Shown piece by piece: positions 40,601-49,870 of a stretch of DNA of 64,000 bases (the stretch's first letter is position 1; each line of letters starts with the position of its first letter). Made by a program: the position numbers and the translations under genes. The notes below the pieces were generated by a model. That model worked only from the letters and a program-made list of their open reading frames with translations, was not told the DNA's origin and made no database searches. The stretch spans positions 7,790,001 to 7,854,000 of the forward strand of contig JAYKKT010000046.1 in NCBI GenBank assembly GCA_036023115.1. The letters are read 5' to 3'. This stretch comes from Brasenia schreberi. Its lineage: Eukaryota; Streptophyta; Magnoliopsida; Nymphaeales; Cabombaceae.

Positions 40601-42680
40601 CAAATGACCAAACTTAGATTCCATATATTCTGTCTTTGTTCTACTAAGTCGAAATCCTTTACTTTCTAATGTTTCTCTCTATAGTTCCAATTTTCTATTA
40701 ACTTTTTTCTTAGATTCCTCCACTAACACAATGTCATGTGCAAATAACATACACCAAGGTACTTCATCTTGAATATGTTTTGTTAACTCATCAATCACTA
40801 CTATAAATAAGTATGGACTTAAAGTTGATCCTTGATGTAACCCAATATTAACTTCAAAGAAGTTTATCATACCTTCATCAGTCCTCACACATGTTTTTGC
40901 GCCATCGTACATGTTTCTTTTAAGATTTATGTATGTCAATAGGATACCTCTTTTTTCCAAGGTTCTCCAAAGAACATTCCTTGATATCCAATCAAGAAAA
41001 TGATGGATGAATCCAGAATGTCTTAACCATGGAATTTCTCGCTTTAGCATTCTTACGTGTGCTTTGTTACTTTGGTGCATTTTTTATGGCTTTATTTTGT
41101 ATTTGTCACTGGCTTGTGGATTCCAAAATATGACAATTTTGCCTAGTAACCTTTTTCCATGGCTCTGTGTGTGAGTTTTGGAGATTTAGTATTGTCTGTT
41201 GACTGTTATAGGATGCTTCAGGGTAAGCGACCAATTTACTCAATTATTTTGTTCTCCAGGACAAAATGAAAGATGCAGTTATGGATGATTTTCGAAATAG
41301 TTTATGATCCTGATCTAGTGAAAGATGCAACTATTTTTCTGTTCTGGTAATCCTGTTTTTAAGTACCTTCAGGATCAAGGCCTAGATGTTATCTCTGATG
41401 GGTTGGATATGCTGAAGAACATGGCACATGATATGAATGAGGTTTCTTGATACCTTCTTTCAATCATCTTTATCAATTCCTTTATGTGAAGAAACTACTG
41501 GGTTTCTAAGCTTTCTAATGATTGAACAGGAGCTAGACAGGCAGGTCCCTTTAGTTGATGAGATTGAGACAAAGGTATGAATGTATTGATATTCCTAAAA
41601 TAACCGATCAGTATATAATTGTTTATTCTTTAAGTGTTCTGGTAGGTGATTAGTGAAAAACTTCCTATGCAATTGTAGGTTGACAAGGCTGCATCAGATC
41701 TTAAGAATACAAAATGTTAGACTGAAGGCGACTGTGATGCAGGTAATTAGTTTTTATATTTCGCGTTTTGAACTCGTAGTCTCTAATGGAACACATGTAG
41801 CCATTGCTTGTTGATCTTCTGATGAAATATGCATGTAACCTTTGTTGCAGCTGAGATCCAGTTGGAATTTCTGTATTGATATTATCCTTTTATGTGTCAT
41901 TCTTGGAATTGCTGCATACTTGTACAAGTAAGTTTCTAATCTTCATACTTATTTAAGAATAGCACATACTTCCGGAGATGCTTACAGACTTTTTTTAATC
42001 TCTCAACAGTTTGGGAATAATATTAACCTAGACAACCGACTGTTTTCCCTGTTCTAGCCTTTTCTGCTTCAGCTGGAAGAGGAACTATCCATAAGAATAA
42101 GCAACCCCTAAAAGAATGCGTGTAACAAAACTGCTGCTTATGCCAAAATTTTGCAAGTATTACTTAGTTTGATGCCTTCTCTTGCACAAGGAGCGATGGC
42201 TCCCCTGGCGATTATCAACTTAAAAGAACCTTCAAGTTGAAGACAGTGAGTTCAATATGCATGTCTGGTAGGGTTCCGCTTAATTCAAGCTTGACAATGA
42301 GAAGAAGTTTGAGACGTTTTCTCAAACTCAAGGTTAGATAACCCACAGCTGGTAGGGGTCCATGCTCGTGTGTTGCTGTCCCACAGTTTGAATTTTTATA
42401 CTTTTCCAGCTTTTAAATTAGTAAGGATGATGGCAACGATAATGGTTATTACTGTTATTATTATTATGGTGATGAATCCATGATGATGGCGATTCACGTC
42501 GTGTTTGGATCAGCAGCTTGCCATGCATTCTCATCATAAAATTTATCGATTTATGTTTATCAGTCATATCTTCAGCGTAGATGCGAGTTCTGGCATTTTC
42601 TCTTTTCCTTTATTTCTTTTCTTTTGGTTTGAAATGTTCTAAAAGTTGTGGTGTTTGGTTGCAGTGTGCTAAAGAATTGA
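34664..42680 (+). CDS. SYP71-like Qc-SNARE (syntaxin of plants 7), 9 exons, with frameshift in exon 7
   Basis: SYP7 proteins are plant-specific Qc-SNAREs of the ER and plasma membrane that drive vesicle fusion, including at the cell plate. Exons: 34664-34819, 34916-35041, 36207-36369, 36465-36550, 41373-41441, 41530-41574, 41679-41742, 41851-41927 and 42665-42680. The start ([21 protein letters not shown]) and [18 protein letters not shown] are family hallmarks. The Qc-SNARE helix covers exons 5-7, with the zero-layer glutamine in ELDRQ (about residue 205). Exon 8 encodes the membrane anchor ([19 protein letters not shown]). The 16-nt last exon completes NVLKN and a stop. Without the frameshift the product would be 266 residues, the length of Arabidopsis SYP71. 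Exon 7 has one extra A in the run 41711-41714, giving a TAG at 41718-41720 and a 228-residue protein without the anchor. Exon 4 ends at a GC donor (CAG/GCAAGG). Intron 4 is 4.8 kb and full of transposons. Assignment is firm; whether the frameshift is real is not. Confidence 0.92.
36550..36556 (+). promoter_or_regulatory. Non-canonical GC splice donor of SYP71-like intron 4
   Basis: The exon ends AAGCAG and the intron starts GCAAGG, close to the GC-donor consensus AG/GCAAGT. Using the nearby GT five bases later would shift the frame into a stop in exon 5 (reading ATC AAG GCC TAG). Only the GC donor joins …RRMKQ to DQGLDVIS, as in the family. Confidence 0.75.
36898..37045 (-). mobile_element. 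5'-truncated RTE LINE copy in intron 4
   Basis: Reverse-oriented 3' end of the RTE family: a (CAA)n tail at 36900-36911, then CTAAGCCTTTTTCC, GGGGTTGGCTACATAGAT and AACTCAACATAATCTAGAT. It is flanked by CACATAT at 36891-36897 and 37046-37052, a probable 7-bp or slightly longer imperfect duplication. Confidence 0.7.
37990..38003. repeat. Target-site duplication (left) of the 907-bp RTE copy
   Basis: ATGAATTATAATAT is identical to 38911-38924. Confidence 0.88.
38004..38910 (+). mobile_element. 5'-truncated RTE-type LINE copy, 907 bp
   Basis: It encodes an RTE reverse transcriptase C-terminal part. Readable pieces include [51 protein letters not shown] and, after stops, [15 protein letters not shown]. 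The catalytic box reads FVDD. The 3' end is the shared TGGAAACAAAGAATCCATG, GTAGCCGACCCC, AAAAGGCTTAGTTGGTGTTG. A 14-bp exact target duplication, ATGAATTATAATAT, lies at 37990-38003 and 38911-38924. The frame is closed by stops. Confidence 0.9.
38911..38924. repeat. Target-site duplication (right) of the 907-bp RTE copy
   Basis: Directly follows the TTGGTGTTGT tail and equals 37990-38003. Confidence 0.88.
39741..39826 (-). mobile_element. 86-bp RTE 3'-end copy with target duplication
   Basis: It contains only the last bases of the LINE in reverse: (CAA)n tail, CACTAAGCCTTTTCCCG, ACTAGACGGGGTCGGCTAC, GGATTCTTTGTTTCCACAGAGCC. It is flanked by exact 11-bp AGGTATTTGCA copies at 39730-39740 and 39827-39837. 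Despite its size it is a bona fide, heavily 5'-truncated insertion. Confidence 0.85.
39976..41000 (-). mobile_element. RTE-type LINE fragment, about 1 kb
   Basis: Reverse orientation. The (CAA)n tail at about 39977-39987 is followed by the shared 3' end (CTAAGCCTTTTCC, CTAGACGGGGTCAGC). A partial reverse transcriptase frame at about 41080-40679 includes [31 protein letters not shown] and [13 protein letters not shown] IDELTKHIQ. The catalytic box reads FAHD, so one of the two aspartates is lost. The 5' limit near 41000-41090 is uncertain and no target duplication was found. Confidence 0.8.
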
Positions 42681-43634
42681 GAAGGTTGATGCTCAACATG
42701 GTGGTTCCACTTGTTTATATCTGGCCTTGTATTTTGTACTTTGTGTTCGTGTTACTTGGAATTGTTTTCAGCCATTTCTTTGTATCTGTAAACTTTATTA
42801 GCACGGCTGATCGTCGCCACCTTCTTGTTCGACTTATTGATGTGAATCTGTTTTGTGTGCATGGATTCTTTTCCATTTGATTCTTGTTAATATGTAGAAC
42901 AAAATGATCAATGTATTTCTGGATTATTTAACATGGCCAATGACAATCTCATTTGCTAGAATCAGAGCTAATTGGTTTCTATTGCTCGAATTTGCAAGAT
43001 TATCGGTGTTGTTAGGGTGATTTAGCCCATGATTTGGTTTCGGTTTTATTTCAAATTTTGACGAGACAAATGGGTGATTTTGAAACCAAGAGGATAACTA
43101 TTTGGAACCATCTATACAGAACCACTTGTTCCGGTTCGGTTTCCCAATAACTGAAACCGGGATCAAACCATGGGGTCCTCGTTTTTGGATGAGTTCTGGT
43201 TCTGATTTCAGTCAGCTTGAGTGGGTTCATGTTCGGTTCAACCTAACGGGCCGGGCTTAAACCGGCCACCTTTACGTATATTATATGCATATACTATCTG
43301 GGGTTGGGTTATTCGACGAATAACCCGTTTGGACTCGTGGACGGAGAAGGCAACGGCCTTCTCCAGACCAGGAACCACCCTTTTGCTTGCCACAACGTCG
43401 TGCTCGAGTGTCTTCGACCATAACTCCTCGTGGTGCCACTAGGCATTTTAGTCAAGGACCTCAAAGTCCCATCCTCCCATCACCAGTGAAACAGGCGATG
43501 CTAGTTCCTCCGACAAATTGGATACTATGTGGTTGCTTCGATCAAATCTAATCCCAATAAGTTGTATTTCACGCTCATGGAGATCAATATTTTACATGTG
43601 AACCACTTTCTAATGATGTAAAATTAATCAAATT
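42681..43634. other. 3' flank of the SYP71-like gene
   Basis: The first few hundred bases are probably 3' UTR. No other gene is recognised. Near 43105-43290 there are GGTTCGGTT and AACCGG-type motifs like those in the dispersed repeat at 17050-17430. Confidence 0.4.
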
Positions 43635-43765
43635 GCACCCAGAGCGTTAGCTCAACACGGCAGTGTGTTGTGGCGCCCATGCTGAGGATGTAGAGTTCGA
43701 CTCCCATGGGATGCATGTGTGGGTGCATCGTTAGGCTTCAGTCTCCTCTTGTAACAAAAAAAATC
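43635..43765 (+). mobile_element. tRNA-derived SINE-like element
   Basis: An A-box-like GCGTTAGCTCAACACGG and, 40 bp on, a B-box-like GAGTTCGACTCCC mark a Pol III promoter. The body continues GGTGCATCGTTAGGCTTCAGTC and ends in a short A-rich tail. Flanking 9-bp AATCAAATT copies lie at 43626-43634 and 43766-43774. A reverse copy of its A-box region (GCGTTAGCTCAAGTGG) occurs near 61905. Confidence 0.65.
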
Positions 43766-44125
43766 AATCAAATTAATTAGATTTTCACCGGAATACATCT
43801 GAGTCCTATTTGATTTTAAAGGGGAAGGGAATACAGTTTTGTGCATTTGCATTTGAATATGTAAAGTCGGGAAAAGGCTAGGCCTTGGTCTTGTAATGTT
43901 CAATATTTCATGTCCTGGTGGAAACTAACCGGAAAAACTTAGGTGGGTCTGAACCATGACGCTTGACCGTTGCGAGAGAATCCACGTTGACTTGGTTGTC
44001 ACGTCCACAAGGATCTTTGTTGTCCTGGCTTTAGAATAGGTGCCCGTTTCCGTAATTTCTTTTCTTTACGCAGCGAGTCGGTTGACTGTTGTATCGTGCC
44101 AATGGAACATGGTATTCCCGGCGGC

Positions 44126-44231
44126 TATAAAACTCGGAAGTTTGGCAAAAGGCACCGGACATCTCTCTCTCTGTCTCTCGCGCGCGCGCGAAAAATCAGG
44201 GTTTCGCCGCTTCAGACAGGATCTGAAGGTG
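44126..44231 (+). promoter_or_regulatory. Candidate promoter with TATA box and 5' UTR exon
   Basis: TATAAAA at 44126-44132 is followed at the usual distance by a CT-rich and (CG)n-containing leader (about 44160-44190), then AATCAGGGTTTCGCC, and a strong GT donor (GAAGGTG/GTAAGT) at 44232. This looks like the transcription start and first non-coding exon of a plus-strand transcript. It could be a long non-coding RNA or the distant 5' UTR of the RING-H2 gene at 59202. No coding exon was identified before 48305. Confidence 0.35.
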
Positions 44232-47200
44232 GTAAGTTTTAGTCCCGCAATAGTTTCTCTTCTTCTTTTTTGACTTGTCTTTTCATATTACTTGTGGAAC
44301 GATTTCGTCTTATATCGCGACGATCGGTTGACGAAATAGGGTTTTGTTTTGTTGAATTTTTGTGCGATGGTTTATTTCCTTTGCATCTGATGGAAGGGAT
44401 TTGGCTATTTTCAATTTATGCACTTTGAATTGGTATTTCTTGTTTTTCCTGTTTTGGTTTGAGTTTATTTGTCGGTTTCTGTTGCCGGTAATGATATGTT
44501 GTTTCCTCGGAGTGGATGGGTGGAATTTGTAGGTTATTAGGCCATTTTCGTTTTCCTGCTTTTCTTTTCATCCTTTTCTTCTGTGTCTCTTTTGCCTTGA
44601 GTTTAGCAGATTCCGTCTCTTTGTTTTCTTGTCTCAAACCAATCTAATTAAAAACCGTTTGTGTTGTTACCGCAAAGACTTTTCAGGGGGAGCGTTCGTG
44701 TCTTGGTGATCTTTTTCTTGCCTCCTTACTCCGTAATCGGTTATTTTTCTCGAATTCGTCAGAGGTGCGTCTGGGTCCTCGTCGGTAGATCGATGACTCT
44801 GTGCATAGACCTTTATGAAGGTCAGCCGTTAATACAATAATCCCAAGGGAAGCTCTTGCTAAACAAATCAAACCCTAACCCAAGAAAAGCTAGGACCATC
44901 AATTGTCTGGCTTTACGAAGGAACATGTTCAGGGTCGTTTTTGCTGCTTTTCTTCTTAGTTTGTTTCCAGATCACAGTCCATCAGAACCCGGCGATTGAA
45001 AGTGTTGTGACTGGTATTAAAGATTGCAAGGTAGTAATTTTCTTACTCACCATCAACTTCTTCAAGGATCTCTTTTCTTTTCTTTATGCAATTCCTTGTT
45101 TCTTGTATCTGCATCGTTTTCTTTTGGGGTATATGTAGGAGACGTGGTCTGGCTTCAGCAGTTGACAGTCCTTTTCCCCTTATTGACAGTGTAATCTTTA
45201 CAACATAAACTGTTGGGTAAATGCTGACCTCTAACCGTTAATAACTCCATTTGACACTGATCTAGCTGTGCTTAGTCTAGATAGTTTTATTGGCTCTGCA
45301 GGTTTTTAGATGAGAATGATAGCCAAGGCCTTGTCTATCTACATTTTTTGGTGGCTGGTGCAAATAAAGCTTACTACTATAATAGTTGATCCAAGTTTTC
45401 CAATAACTTCAACAATCTCAACTTCAGGTGCAGATGCCAGGATCTGATCCGTTCAGAGGAAGATTATTGATCTGTAGAAGATTTCTAATTGCAATGTCCT
45501 GGTTATGGACCTCCACTGTGAATTGTATCCGGTAGCTATCCTAAATCTTCAATAGCCACCTTTACTCAGTCTAAGGCTGGAGGTGCTTTCTGAGGTGGAT
45601 CTAAGGTTAGGTAGGATAGAATTTGTACAGTAGTTTTTGGAGTGCGGTTTTCTAACTTTTATCTATAATTTTTCCTTAGTGACAATACTTTAGACTGGAG
45701 GATATTCCAAAGGTTTCTAGGCATCTACCTGTGGCAGGTTACATGTGCAGGATTTGGCTTTGATGCGACCAACAGTTCAAAGTTTAGATTTTTCTCATCT
45801 GTTGCTTACTGTCATGTGGGTTTCCCTTGTTTTCCAGGTGAGGATGATTTAGATCATCATGTACTGTCTTAGCCATGGTATTCTAGACATTTTTGACAGG
45901 TTGTATGAGCAAGCATTGACCCTTGATGCATCCAACAGTCAAGCTATGCACATATATATATTCTTCATCTTCCATTTTTGTCATCGTATCTGACTATCAT
46001 CTTCTCTGTTGGTCCTTGATAGTCCGATGAAGGTTTTGGCTTCAAACAAGTAAGTGGGTCGTGATTGTAGCATGTTCTCCTCTCCTCTTCCCCCACCCCC
46101 AATGCATTTGTCCATTTGATCTACCAATTGCAGTTTGAATCTCCTGATGACCAGTATTTATTGTCATTGCATTGTATATTTGTCTAAGAAGTAAGAACGT
46201 TCAACCATAAACTGGAGTACATCACTAGATTCTAAAACTCCATTCAGTTGGTGTGTTTTCAATCGGAAGCTTAAGCGCTAATCATAACCTGCTCAGTTTG
46301 AAGAGAAACCATGCATATGGAGCATGATCTTGTAGGTAGGATGTGTACACATTCTATTCTGCCTTGTGCTAAAATGCAAGTTTTGGAGGAGAAATGGGGC
46401 TGTCAGAGTCCACACAAGAATATTCCAGTGGATCCTGTTAGAGTGTTATTGATATAATGTGCAATCAGATGGTTCATGTCTGCACTTATCTCTCACTGTT
46501 GCTCCTCTATGGAGAGGTCTTCCGTCTAGCATGGTTTCCCAATGATCTCTGTGACTTTACTGTGTGGGGATTTTCTGAGTTAGTGTTTGGTCAGGAATAA
46601 TCGTGAAGGTTTTGCAGCAGACCATGACATGGCGGTTCTTGGATTCTTATGGAACTACTTTGAGAAGTTCAATCTCCTTAATTTCCATAGTAACTGAAAG
46701 AGTGGAAATTGGGTCAATTACTGGAGGCCATTTTTATTCTAGTAGCATATTGATCCAGTGAACTGGTATGTGACCAAGAAGAAACTTTTCTTGTTAGAGC
46801 ATCATATTTGATGCCAAATTTTTGAGTAGGTTCTATGCTTCATAGATAAGAAAAAATCTTGATAACTGAATGGTGGACATTTACTGAGTTATTTGAACAT
46901 TGGACTTCTAATCGAGGGCAGCCCTTTATATTTATGACCCCTGCATACCCTCCCTGATGCTACATGGCTAAAACTTAACTGCCGTCAGTCACCTAAAACA
47001 TCATTATCTATGGAAGGATGCATCCTAGGGTATGTCAACTTGGTGCTCTTTATCCCTGAAAATTGAGCTAATGCGACTTTCAAAGATATGGAAAGCATCA
47101 ATGCTCTGACCTAATTGGAAGATGGTTTATGAGAGGCGTAGTGAAGTATTTGGGTTTCATTGAAGCATGTTGCAACTGACTGCCCTATGAGACCTTCATG

Positions 47201-48304
47201 AAGTTCTTTCATATTGCTTGTATGCAAGCAAGTCATGGTTGAAGTTGTCTAAGGCTGTTGGCCATGTTATTGGCGGTTGGTAGCCAATTCATTTGGTGTC
47301 TGGTTGCTGATGCTGCAGTACTTTGAATATGTCATTTCTTTGAGTGCTTCTGGATTGGAAGAACATCCTGCCTTGAATTGCTTTTTACTTCAGAGATGGC
47401 AATTGGCTACTTCATGTTAAGAGGTTGACGATGTTTTATATCTTTTGAAAGCATGTTCTCATTTTTGTAGAGTTTGAGAAGAAGGATGTAATAATACTTG
47501 ATGTGGTCACGAGAAGAATTGCTTGAAAAGGTGCTAGGCAGCCCTTGTTGAGGTTTCTTTTCCTTTCCTTTTTGGGTGAGTTGTGGAGGTTCTAAGGACT
47601 GGGAACCATTCTCACGATACAATATGTACTTCTAAGAGAAATCTTTCAAAAAGCTTGTAATAAAAATTCTAATTAGATATTTAGCTAATTGTAGTCAGAG
47701 TTTCATCTGGATATTCTTTTTGTCTTGTTTCTGGTTTGATGGAGGGAGACCATGTGTAGACATTTATGCAGAATATCTTTCTTGCAAAAGATGTCACAAG
47801 GCAGGCTTTCATTTTCTGAAATTGGAAGCGATGAGAGAGATTACCCAAGGATGACTTCACTGATTAGCATTCTTTGTCCTAATTTAAGCATATCCATAAT
47901 TTGTTGTTTCTGGAAATTATTGGCTAAAGGTGATCAGCGTAGCTAAAAGAGGCTGAGTCCATTGAAACACACGTCTGCTATACGTTATTTGCCAACCAAA
48001 ACAAAGCTTTTTCCACATCCACGTTTTAAAAATTCTTGATCTTTGAGATTTACATTCTTCTTAAATGAGCTTATATGAACCAACTTAAAGCCAAACCCAT
48101 AGCTGTCAATGATCACTCATAAATCTTAGTCAGTCAACTTGTGTTTGGCCCATTTAGATCACAGATTGAACAATAACAGTCTCGTTGCAAGCGTCATACA
48201 AACATTAGTTAACAGCATGTTGCTCCTCTTTTTATCAAATTGATCCATACATGAATAGTAGCCACAGTGAATTTCAACAAGCCTACATGAACTTCATGTT
48301 AACT
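44232..48304. other. Non-coding stretch, possibly transcribed intron
   Basis: T-rich plus-strand composition like plant introns. One exon-like segment (about 44971-45030, between TTTCCAG and GTAGTA) is visible but has no recognisable protein similarity. No transposon borders are seen. The small open frames are not supported. Confidence 0.4.
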
Positions 48305-48657
48305 TGTAATAGAGCTGGGCCATTAGGGCTCAGCAGGCCCCTGGGACAGTCCCCCCTGGACTGGCCCTTCAAGGGCCAGTCAACACCCAATGGCTAGTAG
48401 TGTAGCCTTGGGAGCAACTCCTCCATGATAGTCTCTCTCTCACTCTCTTCTCACTTGTAATAAACCTCTATAAATATAGGATACTCTGAAATAAATAATT
48501 AGAGTTTTTTGTTCTCACTTGACTTGTTTGGTATTATACCTATTTGGTTTGTCTTGTGTACCAAGTGTTTGGTGATTTGACTTGTTGAAGATCTTGCGAG
48601 ATCATTTTTATTTGAGTTTGTGGACATCATTGGCGAGATTGTGATACTACTTTAACA
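48305..48657 (+). repeat. 5' LTR of the truncated Copia element
   Basis: Starts TGTAATAG and ends TTTAACA directly before the TGATATCAGAGTC primer site. It contains a TATAAATA box near 48470 and an AATAAATAATTAGAG polyadenylation-like stretch. Confidence 0.7.
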
Positions 48658-48670
48658 TGATATCAGAGTC
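48658..48670 (+). promoter_or_regulatory. Primer-binding site (tRNA-Met type) of the Copia element
   Basis: TGATATCAGAGTC differs slightly from the common plant Copia site TGGTATCAGAGC, complementary to the 3' end of initiator tRNA-Met. Confidence 0.7.
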
Positions 48671-49107
48671 AAAAAGGTCCGATTAGAGCCACATTGGGAT
48701 TCGTGTTAATTATAGGGAAATCTTCAAATTTGGGAATTGTTTGATCATCTTGAGGAATCATGGTATTCTTCGTATTTCTTATTATTGTTGAGAAAATAAA
48801 AGAAAAAAGTGAGACATTTTGTTGTTTATTGGTTCCTAACTCTTATCTAAGTTTGGCACGTACCATGAAAAAATATTTTATCTCTACACACTATTGGAAT
48901 TATATTGATGGCAACAAGAACAAAGTGCTACCGTTGAAGATCAAGGTCTACATTGAAGAAATATTCAAAGAAAAAGCAAGCATCTTCAGGTTGGTGTTAT
49001 CATCTTCTTCCAAAAAGTAAGGTATGCATGGTTTTTAGATTCCTATACTTCCTTTCATATGACTAATGAATGTAAATTGTTAGAAAATGTACACAAATTA
49101 AGTACAA

Positions 49108-49862
49108 GTGTTTATGACCTATGAAACTAAGCTTGATGTTAAAAAAATTGGTAACTTAGAAAATAATTCTTTTAAAATACCTTCAATATGTTTTATTCCA
49201 AAACTAAATCTTAATCTTCTCTCGGTTTCTCAAATTTGTGATAATGGTTGCATTGCTACTTTCTTACCAAATGGATGCATGGTGCATAATTGTCTATCGA
49301 ATAAGGTGTTTGGGCAAGGACTTAAAGAAGGTGGTATCTATGTTATGGATAATTTAGTTATATCAAATTTTGAAATACGTGAGATTACTTGTAATGTTTT
49401 TGGGCTTTGACACAAAAGATTGGGGCATCTTGATATAAGCAAAACGAATAATTATTCATAGATAAAGATTAATGAAAAAATGATTTTGTTTGCAAAGATT
49501 GTATTTTTGGAAAAACACATTATGCACCATTTGGCAAAAAAACCCTTATTACGAAAAAGGATTTCAATTTAGTGCACTCCTATGTTTGGGACCTGCTTCC
49601 ATAACCTCAAAAGGAGTGACCTCGATACACTTGGATATATTTTTTGAAATATAAATCAGAAGTTTTTAAATATTTTTGATCTTTCACAATATGATCAAAA
49701 CTCAATTTGAAACTAATATCAAAATCTTAAGAACCGACTTTGGAGGTGAATATCTCTCAAATGACTTCAAAAACTATCTTAAAGAACATAGAATTTTGAT
49801 AAAAATCTTGTCCAAAAACTTTCCAACAAAATGGTTTAGTTGAAAGAAAACATAGATATATT
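49108..49862 (+). pseudogene. Copia GAG-pre-integrase and integrase remnant, 5' part
   Basis: The frame at 49108-49410 carries IPSICFIPKLNLNLLSVSQ, the usual stretch before integrase. Decayed integrase sequence continues with frame breaks up to the hAT insertion point (RTDFGGEYLSNDF near 49735). The remaining part lies at 53148-53502. Confidence 0.75.
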
Positions 49863-49870
49863 ATTAAAAC
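49863..49870. repeat. 8-bp target-site duplication (left) of the hAT element
   Basis: ATTAAAAC, identical to 53140-53147. Confidence 0.93.

Noticed and set aside
42009..42031. Nearer 3' acceptor for the last SYP71-like exon, giving an NLGIILT tail
   Set aside because: The acceptor at 42664 reproduces the conserved YNVLK ending; the nearer one does not. It may still be a minor isoform.
42581..42880. 99-codon hydrophobic frame after the SYP71-like gene
   Set aside because: It overlaps the terminal exon in another frame and is rich in Phe and Leu from T-rich UTR sequence; no homologue is recognised.
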